From Bog-756 sp963725275 (GTDB lineage: Bacteria > Actinomycetota > Acidimicrobiia > Acidimicrobiales > RAAP-2), in assembly GCA_963725275.1 (NCBI GenBank), contig CAVRXS010000004.1:124001-188000 (forward strand): a stretch of DNA of 64,000 bases, read 5' to 3'. Shown here piece by piece: positions 37,113 through 45,409 of the stretch. A program made the translations under genes and the position numbers. The notes under the pieces are model-generated. The model saw nothing but the letters and a program-made list of their open reading frames with translations, was not told the origin of the DNA and did not search any database. The first letter of the stretch is position 1; every line of letters begins with the position of its first letter.

Positions 37113-38300
37113 ATGCAGAGAACTAACGAAGCCGGAGGCCCCCCACCGGGCAGGGCCGGGATCCGTAGGAGAAGGACGTGGTTGACGGGTGCGGCATCCC
37201 TTGCCGGCATCGCGTTGCTGGCCGGGACCGCGACGACGGCGGGCGGCACGCCGCCCCCGAACAAATTCAGCCGGACCATTCTGGTGGCGAACAACACATC
37301 GTTCGGTGCCAAGTTGGTCGATCCCAATCTGACCAACGCATGGGGGCTGGCGGCAGCTCCTGATTCGCCGCTGTGGGTGTCCGACAACAATTCCGGCAAG
37401 GCCTCCGTCTATAGCGGAGGGGTGTCCGGTAGCGCGGTCTCGCTGGATCTCACGGTGCCGGTTCCCGGTGGCAACCCGACCGGCCAGGTCTACAACCCGA
37501 CGCTCGCTCTGCCGACTGCACAGCAGGCCTTCAAGGTCGCCGGGACTCCCGCCACGTTCATCGTTGACAGCGACTCGATCGGCAGCACCCAGTCACCGGG
37601 GGAGATCGCCGCGTGGAACGGCGGCAGCAAGTTCGTCGTCGAGGACGGCCCGACGGGTGGGCCCGGAGGAAAGACTCGACCGGGAGCGGTCTTCAAGGGT
37701 CTCGCCGTCTCGGCGACGACCAAAGCGGGACCCGAGCTGTTCGCCGCCGATGTGTCCGAGGCGACGGTCGACATCTTCAACCGCTCGTTCGCACCGGTCA
37801 GTGCGCCTGGCGAGTTCAAGGACCCCAAGATTCCCGCGGGATACGCCCCCTTCGGCATCCAGGTGCTGAGTGGCGACGTGTACGTCGCCTATGCCAAGCA
37901 GAACGCCTCGAAGACCGATGCGGTCCCGGGCGCTGGCTTCGGATTCGTCGACATCTACAACTCCAACGGCGTCCTGCTCAAGCATCTTGTTTCGGGCGGT
38001 CCGTACAGCCAGCTCGACGAACCGTGGGGACTTGCCATCGCACCCGCGGGTTTCGGTCCGTTTGCCGGAAAGCTGCTTGTGGGAAACCTGGGCAATGGCT
38101 GGATCAACGTGTTCAACCCGACGACCGGCGCGTACGTCGGATACCTCAAGAACACGAGTGGTGGTCCTGTTGTCATCTCGGGGCTGTGGGGTCTGCGGCT
38201 CGGCAGCTCCGCGTTCGGAGGGACGGGGTCGCTGGTCTTCAGCGCGGGTCCGAGTGGGTACGCGAACGGCGTGGTCGGCATCTTGACGCCGGCGGGGTGA
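37113..38300 (+). CDS. Secreted TIGR03118-family beta-propeller-like protein
   Basis: A 395-residue exported protein with a basic n-region (RRRRTW), hydrophobic core (LTGAASLAGIALLAGTA) and cleavage near residue 45. The mature protein begins FSRTILVANNTSFGAKLVDP and has the TIGR03118 landmarks NAWGLAAAPDSPLWVSDNNS, GKASVYSG, PGAVFKGLAVS, FGIQVLSGDVYVAYAKQN and SGLWGLRLG, consistent with an NHL-like propeller of secreted type. GAAGGAG stands seven bases before the ATG. It is divergent from the PF03640-type gene and shares the predicted ECF promoter motif. Confidence 0.87.
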   Translation: MQRTNEAGGPPPGRAGIRRRRTWLTGAASLAGIALLAGTATTAGGTPPPNKFSRTILVANNTSFGAKLVDPNLTNAWGLAAAPDSPLWVSDNNSGKASVYSGGVSGSAVSLDLTVPVPGGNPTGQVYNPTLALPTAQQAFKVAGTPATFIVDSDSIGSTQSPGEIAAWNGGSKFVVEDGPTGGPGGKTRPGAVFKGLAVSATTKAGPELFAADVSEATVDIFNRSFAPVSAPGEFKDPKIPAGYAPFGIQVLSGDVYVAYAKQNASKTDAVPGAGFGFVDIYNSNGVLLKHLVSGGPYSQLDEPWGLAIAPAGFGPFAGKLLVGNLGNGWINVFNPTTGAYVGYLKNTSGGPVVISGLWGLRLGSSAFGGTGSLVFSAGPSGYANGVVGILTPAG

Positions 38301-38420
38301 CCGGGTGAACCACTAGCCCGCCGTGCTGTGGAGAGGGACCGGATCGCCCCGAGCGGTGCGGTCCCTCTCGCGACCTCGCCCTGGAATGACCGACTGTTGC
38401 TACGGTTGCTCGGTCACCCC

Positions 38421-39365
38421 ATGTCCCGAGCAGACGGCAAGGTCGTGAGAGCGAACCACACCGAGCACAGAGCGCGCACCCGGCCCACGCGACTTCTGGT
38501 GGGCGCTGTCCTGGCGGCCGTCACCCTGATCACGGTCGGGCTCCTGTCGACAACGGCCGCCCACGCCTCGGGCTGGTGGGTCCCGCCGCTCGGCGCCCAG
38601 CCGTGGCAGTGGGAGTTGAGTCATCCGCTCAGGCTGACCAACGCGGAGGACATGGGGACCGATGACACGCTGCAGGACGGAAAAGCCGCTCCGGCACCCG
38701 TCATCTACGACATCGACGGCATCATCAACCCGGCCTCGACGGTCAGGGCACTCCGTGCCATGAAGAAGCACGTGGTCTGTTACATCGAGGTCGGTGCCGC
38801 GGGCAACTACTACAGCGCACAGGCGGAGGGGGCATCGACGACCTACTACCGCCAGTTCGCCGTAGCCCACGTTCTCGGTCGTGCGGTGCCGGGGTGGCCC
38901 GAGCGGTACCTCGACATCATTGCTCCGGCGACCGTGCGGATCGTCGAGTCGATGATCGATCACCAGTGTGCAGCAAAGGGGTTCGACGCAGTCGAGACGG
39001 ACATCGACGAGGAGTACGCGAGTGACTCCGGCTTCCCGCTGACCAAGGCCGATGAGGAGCGGTACATGACGGTTCTTGCGGGGTACATGCACGATCTCGG
39101 CCTCGGATGGTGGATCAAGAATCCGGATGACACGGGCGACAGCTATGCCGCGGACATGTTCCCGCTCGCCGACGCCGTGCTCACCGAGCAGTGCAATCAG
39201 TATTCGACCTGCGAATTGCTGGCCGACTACATCGGCCACAAGGCGGTGTTCAATGCCGAATACCAGCTTCCTCGGTCCGCGTTCTGTGCAGCCGACGCGG
39301 CCCGCGGGTTCAACGGCGCCCAATTCAACCTGGATCTGTCGGGCATCCGACGGCCCTGTGCGTGA
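38421..39365 (+). CDS. Secreted GH114-type endo-alpha-1,4-polygalactosaminidase-like protein
   Basis: A 314-residue exported protein: twin-arginine-free signal peptide (LLVGAVLAAVTLITVGLLST, cleavage after AHA) followed by a TIM-barrel domain. Family landmarks are WQWELSHPL, YDIDGIINPASTVRALRAMK, CYIEVGAAGNYY, DIIAPATVRIVESMIDHQCA and FDAVETDIDEEYA with acidic residues expected in the active site, then LGWWIKNPDDTGD. It would cut galactosamine-containing polysaccharide outside the cell. ATG 38421 is preferred over GTG 38328, which would put an unlikely 31-residue extension before the signal. Confidence 0.82.
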   Translation: MSRADGKVVRANHTEHRARTRPTRLLVGAVLAAVTLITVGLLSTTAAHASGWWVPPLGAQPWQWELSHPLRLTNAEDMGTDDTLQDGKAAPAPVIYDIDGIINPASTVRALRAMKKHVVCYIEVGAAGNYYSAQAEGASTTYYRQFAVAHVLGRAVPGWPERYLDIIAPATVRIVESMIDHQCAAKGFDAVETDIDEEYASDSGFPLTKADEERYMTVLAGYMHDLGLGWWIKNPDDTGDSYAADMFPLADAVLTEQCNQYSTCELLADYIGHKAVFNAEYQLPRSAFCAADAARGFNGAQFNLDLSGIRRPCA

Positions 39366-39395
39366 CCGACAGGGTCTTCCGGCGTGGATCTGGTC

Positions 39396-40172
39396 CTACC
39401 CGTCCGGAGACGGGATCGGGATGACGGTTGCCGAGGCGCCGCGCTCGTCGAGATCGACCTGCGTGAAGGCGCCCCCCGGAGTGCCTCGGAACGCCGTCCG
39501 GCTGGTCACGTCCAGGCGGTAGGCAGCCGAGGGCGATACCCACACCGGTGTCGACCCGAGCAACCCGAAGCCCTCGTGATGATTGTGCCCGCACAGGATC
39601 ACTCGCACGTCGGCACCGTCGATCACCTCCGCCAGACGCTCGGGTTCCCGCAACCGTATCCGTGCCATCGGTTCGATCGGTGAGGCGAGCGGTGGATGGT
39701 GCACGGCGAGCACCGTGCCGTCGGGTGCCGGGTCCACCAGAGCGCTACGAAGGAACTCGAGGGTCTCTTCGGCGAGCAGTCCGTACTCTTCATCGGGCAC
39801 CACCGAATCGAGCGAGATGACACGAAGACCGCCGCACCGATGGACCTGGTTCAGCGGCATAAGGCCAGTGTCCTGGCCGAGCAGATGACGGGCGAACGGG
39901 GGTCTCCGGTCGTGGTTCCCGGGAAGATAGATCACCGCCGCGCCCACCGAGCCGGCGGCGGCACCGACCAGCGAGGCGAGGTCGTCGTAGCACGACGGTT
40001 CGCCGGTGTCGGCGAGATCCCCGGTCAGGAGGAAGAGGTCGGGCTCCAGCCCTGCGTCGGCGAGCTTGGCGAGCCCGGCGACCAGGTTCTCGCGGGGATG
40101 GATGCCCGGGCGTAACGACCCCCCGGTGGTGAGGTGGACGTCGGAGATCTGGATGATGAGGTACTGAGCCAA
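39396..40172 (-). CDS. Calcineurin-like metallophosphoesterase, CpdA-like
   Basis: A 258-residue dinuclear-metal phosphoesterase. All metal motifs are present in order: QISDVHL (Asp11, His13), LTGDLADTG, LPGNHDRR, VLAVHHPP and CGHNHHEG. The layout and size are those of class III cyclic-nucleotide phosphodiesterases (CpdA/Icc) but substrate cannot be assigned. TTG 40172 is chosen because GGAAGG lies eight bases upstream and it places the first strand (YLIIQISDVHL) at the N-terminus. Convergent with the GH114-like gene. Confidence 0.9.
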   Translation of the reverse strand: MAQYLIIQISDVHLTTGGSLRPGIHPRENLVAGLAKLADAGLEPDLFLLTGDLADTGEPSCYDDLASLVGAAAGSVGAAVIYLPGNHDRRPPFARHLLGQDTGLMPLNQVHRCGGLRVISLDSVVPDEEYGLLAEETLEFLRSALVDPAPDGTVLAVHHPPLASPIEPMARIRLREPERLAEVIDGADVRVILCGHNHHEGFGLLGSTPVWVSPSAAYRLDVTSRTAFRGTPGGAFTQVDLDERGASATVIPIPSPDG

Positions 40173-40300
40173 CGGGAAGGCCTTCCGCTGAGAGCAACGA
40201 CCCACGGCGAATCCTCGACGGCGACGCGCGGTCCACATACGATACCGGCCGTGACGCAGACCGCTCCCGTGACTCCTTTGCAAGCCGCTGCGGACCGTCA

Positions 40301-40654
40301 ATGGAGGACGTCGCGGACGCCCTCCATGAAGCCCAGCGGGTCCTGCGCCTCGCCGAGACTGCAACCCGCAGGACGCTGAGAGGGAAGCACCGGGGACAGA
40401 TCTCGGCTGACGTGCTGCGGAGCGCTCCGGTGAACGAGGTTCGCAACCCCGTCGACGAAGCGCTCCGACGCCTCGAGCAGAGCCGTCACGCCGTGCTCAT
40501 CACCATCTTCGCAGTGGTGCTCGAGGAGGGCATGTCCATCGGCGAGCTCAGCCGCAACTACGGGTTCTCCCGTCAGCGGGCCGCCAAGTACGCCAAGGAA
40601 GCACTCGCCCTGAGAAGCGAGACTGCACCCGTCGACGCTCCTGACCAGGACTGA
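40301..40654 (+). CDS. Small helix-turn-helix protein, family 2 of this window
   Basis: A 117-residue helical protein related to the one at 9833-10273. The C-terminal HTH spans about 80-101 (EGMSIGELSRNYGFSRQRAA, then KYAKEAL), with EG-SIGE, SRQ and AKEA conserved between the two; the N-terminal halves differ. Family not recognised; a DNA-binding role is likely. The ATG at 40301 is tentative; a GTG near 40252 is out of frame. It runs convergently towards the GH5-type gene. Confidence 0.65.
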   Translation: MEDVADALHEAQRVLRLAETATRRTLRGKHRGQISADVLRSAPVNEVRNPVDEALRRLEQSRHAVLITIFAVVLEEGMSIGELSRNYGFSRQRAAKYAKEALALRSETAPVDAPDQD

Positions 40655-40680
40655 CACCCCACAGAGGCCCACGGTGCGCC

Positions 40681-42438
40681 TCAGCAGCGATTGGCGGTGA
40701 CCGAGACCGTGACGGTGGCTGCGGTCGTCCCGTTTTCGATGTCGACGTGGGTGGCACCGGGTTTGGAGGTCACGCGGGCCCCTGTCACCCGAAGGCAGTA
40801 GCCCGCCGGATAGTGGGTCGAGACCGGCACGACGATCACCGTTGGGGCCGAGATCTTGGGATTCGAGCGGTAGCGCAACGTGAACGCGGCCGTCACCGGG
40901 TCGAACGACATCGACGACGTTGTCCCCGCCACCGCCGATGCGTAGGTCTCCGAAAGGACGGAGAGCTGCGACGCGGTGGCCTGCCTCGGTGGCCACAGCG
41001 CCGAGGAGTGCGATCCGGTTGGGTCGGGGTAGTTGATCCACTGCCAGTAGATCCAGCCGACGAGATCGGCGTTCGCATCGGAGGTGATCCTGCCCAGGTC
41101 GGCGGTATCAGTGGTGGCGCCGAACTCGGTGAGCAACTCGGCCGGGCCGCCCGGTTGCTCCGTTGTCGAATCGTGGACGCCTTGTTGGTTGTGCTGGGTG
41201 AAGACAGCGCGCTCGAGCGGGCCGCAGACCGAGCCGAAGTTGGGCGGCTCGGGACCGTTGGGGACGTGCAGGAAGCAGTAGTCGTGGAAGTTGAGCATCA
41301 ACCGCGGGTAGTCCATCGCGCCGATGTTGTTCGGCACCCCCGAGTCGGTGGTGTAGTTGCCCTCGTACGCGACCAGATGGGTCGGGTCGGCGGCCTCGAT
41401 GCTCGGGATCAGGCCCTCGGCGGGATCGTCGACCGGACAGGTGACGAGCTGGCCGTCCTGGTCGAGCCCCGGATGTGCACGACCGGTGTAGAAGCACTCG
41501 AGCTCTGCATCGAAGGCGGGATCGTCGGGGCTCGTGGCGAGACCTTCACTGTACGGCTCGTTGAAGGGGTCGTAGCCGATCACCCACGGATTTCCCCGGA
41601 GTCGGCCTGCGATCTTCGCCCAGAGCGCGTCGAGTTGCCCCTGGAGGTCGCCGCGGACGTCGTTGCTCCAGAGGTGGTCGTACGCCTGAGCCACGCCGGG
41701 CCCGGTGTAGTTGACACTCCAGTCCTCGAGGTTCCGCTGGGGCTTCGGCGCGATGCCGTCGGTACACACCGCCCAGTCGGGTGCCCCCTCGCCGCCGAAG
41801 GCCTCGTTGTACACGTCCTGGTGCATATCGATCAGCGAGTAGATGCCGTACCGGGCGAGGAGCGAGACCGTGTCCTGGAGCCGGGTCATGTACGCGTCGA
41901 ACACCGCTGCGTCGAACTGACCGACCCCTGACGACCGGGGGGCGCCCGCCGTGCAGATGGACGGGTCGTCGATCGGGTCGGTGCCCGGCTCGAGCCCCTT
42001 CCAGATGACGCCGAGGCGAACGACCGTGAAGCCGAGCTGCGCCATGCGCTGCGCCTCCGCCGGGGTGAGGACGTTGCGTCCCGTGCCGTTGACCTCCACC
42101 TCGTAGGGCGGGATCTTGTACACGAGGTCGACGCCGTGGAGCAGGACGGCCCGTCCGTCCTGGTCGACGAGCTCGGGTCCTCCGGGGGCTCGGAGCGGAC
42201 CCACCGGTCCGAGGGCCGGATCCGCCACCGGAAGCGACGAGACCGTTGCGGCGCCACCACAGGACGCCAGGAGGACAGCCGGCAGGGCGGCCAACAGGAC
42301 GAAATATGCCCCGGGCCGCTTGCCCGCACCTGCATGGGCGGCACGCCGCCGGAGCGACCGCACGAGAACGCCGGCGGCCCGCGAGGCTCTAGCCGGCACG
42401 ATCCCCGTCCATGTCGGCCGCCGCACCGGAGGCCGCAT
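40681..42438 (-). CDS. GH5-type glycosidase, endoglycoceramidase-like lipoprotein
   Basis: A 585-residue exported enzyme. Lipobox LLASC puts the lipidated Cys at residue 60 after a long basic n-region; ATG 42438 is nevertheless kept because GGAGG lies six bases upstream (an alternative GTG at 42363 would place Cys at 35 but has no ribosome-binding site). Catalytic landmarks of GH5 are FTVVRLGVIWKGLEPG, SLIDMHQDVYNEAFGGEGAP, the acid/base in PFNEPYSEG (Glu294) and the nucleophile in LLTEFGATTD (Glu438). The MHQD..F-GEGAPDWA segment is that of endoglycoceramidases, followed by a C-terminal beta domain. Substrate is a glycolipid or beta-glycan. Confidence 0.88.
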   Translation of the reverse strand: MRPPVRRPTWTGIVPARASRAAGVLVRSLRRRAAHAGAGKRPGAYFVLLAALPAVLLASCGGAATVSSLPVADPALGPVGPLRAPGGPELVDQDGRAVLLHGVDLVYKIPPYEVEVNGTGRNVLTPAEAQRMAQLGFTVVRLGVIWKGLEPGTDPIDDPSICTAGAPRSSGVGQFDAAVFDAYMTRLQDTVSLLARYGIYSLIDMHQDVYNEAFGGEGAPDWAVCTDGIAPKPQRNLEDWSVNYTGPGVAQAYDHLWSNDVRGDLQGQLDALWAKIAGRLRGNPWVIGYDPFNEPYSEGLATSPDDPAFDAELECFYTGRAHPGLDQDGQLVTCPVDDPAEGLIPSIEAADPTHLVAYEGNYTTDSGVPNNIGAMDYPRLMLNFHDYCFLHVPNGPEPPNFGSVCGPLERAVFTQHNQQGVHDSTTEQPGGPAELLTEFGATTDTADLGRITSDANADLVGWIYWQWINYPDPTGSHSSALWPPRQATASQLSVLSETYASAVAGTTSSMSFDPVTAAFTLRYRSNPKISAPTVIVVPVSTHYPAGYCLRVTGARVTSKPGATHVDIENGTTAATVTVSVTANRC

Positions 42439-42583
42439 CCGCAGCCTCCGGTAGGAATGCGCGGATGGCATTCTCATGCTCGCCGTCGGCGCGTCCGACC
42501 AGGGCTTCGATGGCGGCATGGTACCGCACGAGCCCTTCGGGAGCATGCTGCTCTGCAGGCAATGTCCGGCGCGTCCGGGAGCG

Positions 42584-43702
42584 CTACGAGGGGGAAGAGA
42601 GCCCGGGAAGGCGAACGGCCACCGCGTCCCTTCCGGACCGCTTCACGTCGTAGAGGGCGAGATCGGCATCATCCAGCAATTGCTCGGACGTGCGAGACAG
42701 TGGGCTGAGTGCGCTCACTCCGATGCTCAGGGTCACCGGGATCTCGAGCACCGAGGGGAGGTTCCGGCGGAGCCGGTCCGCCAGGTCGGCAGCGGCACGG
42801 GGATCGGTATCGGGCAGGAGGATTGCGAACTCGTCCCCTCCGACCCGACCGACCAGGTCGATGGTCCGGACGTGGGTGCGGAGCATGCCGCCGATGGCGG
42901 CAAGGGTGGTGTCGCCCACAAGGTGCCCGTAGGTGTCGTTGATGCCCTTGAAGCCGTCCACATCGATCATCATGAGACTGAGCGGACGACCGGTGCGCCG
43001 CGATCGGGAGATCTCCTCCCCCAACCGCTCGTGGAAGACCCGGTGCACCGCGCACCCGGTCAGCCCGTCGGTGGATCCCAGTGCCACGATCTCTTTCACC
43101 AGCTGCTGCTCGTGGCGTTCGCGACGCGACCGATTCCGCGCTGCGGCAACGGAGAGCACCGACGCGCCGGCGAGTCCCGCGAGCAGCATGGAGCGGGACC
43201 CGACGGAGACCCGCGTGCCCGGATCGAGGACAGCGACCGCAGCAGCCGACACAAGGGTCGAGATCCCGCACACCAACACTTCGGCCGGCGCGAACGAGAG
43301 TGCGGCAAAGCTGATCGGAAGGAACAGGAGGGGTACCACCGGGCTGTCCAACCCGTTGTCGAGCAGCGCGAACCCGCCGATCGCAAACACCGAGAGGACC
43401 GTCCAGGTCACCGAGAAGCTGGTCAGCCAGGGCGAGGCCACGAGTCTGGAGACCAGGACGAGGTTGACCACAGCGAACGCGAACCATGCGATCACCATCC
43501 CGAAGAGGACAGCCCGGTGCGGGGCACCTGGGGTCATGACGAGATAAATGAAGATGGCCAGGCCTTCTCCGAGGAAGACGAGAAAGCCCATGCGGATGTG
43601 CGTGCGCCAGAAGCGCTCCCTCTGGTCGGCCCCGTTGTCTGCCGGTGCGGGGCTGCCAAGGCTCGTTGCTGGTGCTCGTGCGCTGGAATCGGATGGACCC
43701 AC
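42584..43702 (-). CDS. Membrane diguanylate cyclase (GGDEF)
   Basis: A 372-residue protein with six membrane helices (about 35-190) and a cytosolic GGDEF domain. The active site is GGDEF at 288-292 with Mg-binding MMIDVDGFKGINDTYGH before it; the inhibitory RxxD site RTID (279-282) is intact, so product inhibition by c-di-GMP is expected. The N-terminal region resembles short MASE-type sensor modules. GTG start at 43702. Together with the protein at 32083 it gives the window two c-di-GMP enzymes. Confidence 0.92.
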   Translation of the reverse strand: MGPSDSSARAPATSLGSPAPADNGADQRERFWRTHIRMGFLVFLGEGLAIFIYLVMTPGAPHRAVLFGMVIAWFAFAVVNLVLVSRLVASPWLTSFSVTWTVLSVFAIGGFALLDNGLDSPVVPLLFLPISFAALSFAPAEVLVCGISTLVSAAAVAVLDPGTRVSVGSRSMLLAGLAGASVLSVAAARNRSRRERHEQQLVKEIVALGSTDGLTGCAVHRVFHERLGEEISRSRRTGRPLSLMMIDVDGFKGINDTYGHLVGDTTLAAIGGMLRTHVRTIDLVGRVGGDEFAILLPDTDPRAAADLADRLRRNLPSVLEIPVTLSIGVSALSPLSRTSEQLLDDADLALYDVKRSGRDAVAVRLPGLSSPS

Positions 43703-43828
43703 AGGGCAACCATCGGCAACTGCGACAGCGATCCGAAGCCTCGATCCGGTCCGGTCGGTCGGCGCCGGACGACTGAGGCCGGTCAGCCAGCCGAGGGAGC
43801 GATCGCTCGCCGCCGGACTGGGGGCGGC

Positions 43829-44230
43829 TCAGCTGGCGAGTCCGTCGGTGATGCCGTTGATCCCGGTCGGACGCGCGGCCAGCTCTTCGGGAAGATGGTG
43901 GCGCGCGGCCAGATACCCGGGGTCCGTGTAGCTGATCCTGGTCTGTCCGCCGTCGTCCCAGACCAGGATCTTGAGCGGCAGATCGAGTGCAGTCAGCGGA
44001 ACCGCGTCCATGACCGGGGTGCCCCCGGTCGGACTGCCGAAGATGACCACCTTGGTGTCACGGAGCTCGAGACCGTGCCGCCTCGCCTGACCGCTGTGGT
44101 CGATGATCGCGAAGAGCGTCATCCCCTTGGATTCGACCAGTGACGTCAATGCGGCAACTGTCTCGTCCACAGAACCCGAAGCGGACTTGGTCACGATTCC
44201 GGAGTCGGAACCGCCGTCGGGTGACGGCAT
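43829..44230 (-). CDS. DUF302 family protein
   Basis: A 133-residue soluble protein: VDETVAALTSLVESKGMTLF, then FAIIDHSGQARRHGLELRDT, KVVIFGSPTGGTPVMDAVPL and TALDLPLKILVWDDGGQTRI, the complete DUF302 pattern. Structures of the family show a dimeric beta sheet; no activity is established. The ATG at 44230 has a GAGG-type purine tract upstream. It is 18 bases from the SHOCT gene in the same orientation and 324 bases from the DUF6325-like gene, a set often found together in actinobacteria. Confidence 0.87.
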   Translation of the reverse strand: MPSPDGGSDSGIVTKSASGSVDETVAALTSLVESKGMTLFAIIDHSGQARRHGLELRDTKVVIFGSPTGGTPVMDAVPLTALDLPLKILVWDDGGQTRISYTDPGYLAARHHLPEELAARPTGINGITDGLAS

Positions 44231-44247
44231 CCGAGACCCCCCACTCC

Positions 44248-44527
44248 TCACATCTCGCTGAGGATCTCCGCCTTCTTTGCCGCGAACTCCTCTTCGGTGA
44301 GGATTCCCTGGTCCTTCAGCGAGGCCAGCTGCGTCAGCCCGCGCGGCCGGGTCGGACCCGGCCGGGCCTGCCGGCGCTTCGACGGGCGCTGGCTCTTGGC
44401 CCTGCTGCACCTGGGGCTCGTTGCGGGCAGCCTGTCGCCTGGCCACTCCACCGGCCACCACGGTCGCGGTGCCAGCGACGACGGCAGTCCGTGCAACCGT
44501 CCGTGCGATCGGTCGTCTTCTCATCAT
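44248..44527 (-). pseudogene. SHOCT-domain small protein, one frameshift
   Basis: Two frames join to give a typical SHOCT protein. The N-terminus, MMRRRPIARTVARTAVVAGT and so on, is a basic hydrophobic segment followed by a Pro/Gln-rich linker (RNEPQVQQGQEPAPVEAP). The C-terminus LTQLASLKDQGILTEEEFAA plus KKAEILSEM is a perfect SHOCT domain but lies in the next frame. The span is one base over a multiple of three; an extra base in the GGG at about 44338-44342 would explain it and restore a 92-residue protein. Probably sequencing error. Confidence 0.75.
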
Positions 44528-44553
44528 GGTCGAACTCCTTTGACGTCGGGGCT

Positions 44554-44973
44554 TCAGGCGGATGGGAGCCCGTCGAACGCGGCTTCGACCAGCTCATAGG
44601 GGACGCGGGCACTTTCGACGAGGACGCCACCGGCATTCCGGATCGCCTCGGTGAACGGGGCTGCCCAGCAGTCCTCCCAGATGAGCACTGCCGCCGATGA
44701 GTTCGGCTCGAGGAGTGCAGCGGCGTGCTCGATGTCCTCGGGGGTCGCCAGCCCACCCACCTCAGCATCGATGTCGGCGAACGGAGCGAGCTCGTCGAGC
44801 TGATCGAATTCGAAGGAGACCACCGAGCCGTCGGCATCCTTCGCCACGAAGAGCAGGTCGAGGATGCGGATGGTCCCGCTCTCGACCAGCTTGGCCAGCT
44901 CGGGCGCGATCGCGCCTGAGAATTGGTTTCCAGGAAAGCCGACCACGAGATACTCGACCGGACCGATTGCCAT
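44554..44973 (-). CDS. DUF6325/DUF1269-like protein
   Basis: A 139-residue soluble protein beginning MAIGPVEYLVVGFPGNQFSG, then LAKLVESGTIRILDLLFVAK and VLIWEDCWAAPFTEAIRNAG. The opening strand and IRILDL(L/V)F(V/I)-K-D-x-DG element are characteristic of the actinobacterial DUF6325 family, usually encoded next to a SHOCT-domain protein as here. Function unknown; a ferredoxin-like fold is likely. AGAGGAGAT lies just upstream of the ATG. Confidence 0.85.
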   Translation of the reverse strand: MAIGPVEYLVVGFPGNQFSGAIAPELAKLVESGTIRILDLLFVAKDADGSVVSFEFDQLDELAPFADIDAEVGGLATPEDIEHAAALLEPNSSAAVLIWEDCWAAPFTEAIRNAGGVLVESARVPYELVEAAFDGLPSA

Positions 44974-45195
44974 GCGATCTCCTCTCGTGCAGTGCTACAG
45001 CGGCGGCCGCCGCGCTCCGTTCCTATCACGCCACCAGGGCCGATTCAACCGGCCACGCGCGTCCGGAACCGGCCTTCCCCCGGGGGGAGAGCGGGCGGGC
45101 GGCGCTCAAGTCGGCCGGCAATTCTGCCGATGACGGGCCGAGGAGCCAGATCGATCTCTGGTCGCCGCTCCCGCGCCCATCAAGGAGGTCGACCG

Positions 45196-45390
45196 GTGAG
45201 TACCAACAGACGTGTGAGGGACCGCCGGCGCCGGCATCCCGACCAGGAGGCGTCACGGCTCGCCGCCATCCGGACGATCGTCGAGGTCGCGGTGGATGAC
45301 GAGGACCACGCCGTCGTCGCCGACGCGCTGCTCATCCTCGGGGCATCGCAGCAGGAGATCGCTGTCGCGATGCTCGACATGTCGGGCTGA
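45196..45390 (+). CDS. Small basic/helical protein (64 aa)
   Basis: A 64-residue protein from GTG 45196, set by a strong AAGGAGG seven bases upstream. The N-terminus is Arg-rich (VRDRRRRHPDQEAS), the rest helical: LAAIRTIVEVAVDDEDHAVV then LLILGASQQEIAVAMLDMSG. The LGASQQEIAVAML stretch could be a short HTH. No family recognised. It is isolated, between the DUF6325-like gene and the convergent dehydrogenase. Confidence 0.55.
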   Translation: MSTNRRVRDRRRRHPDQEASRLAAIRTIVEVAVDDEDHAVVADALLILGASQQEIAVAMLDMSG

Positions 45391-45404
45391 GCGCCTCACG
45401 CTCA
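45388..45404. terminator. Hairpin between convergent genes
   Basis: TGAGCG, loop CCTCA, CGCTCA, starting on the stop codon of the 64-residue gene and ending six bases before the end of the convergent dehydrogenase gene. Perfect six-base stem, no T tract; plausible bidirectional terminator. Confidence 0.35.
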
Positions 45405-45409
45405 ACGGC

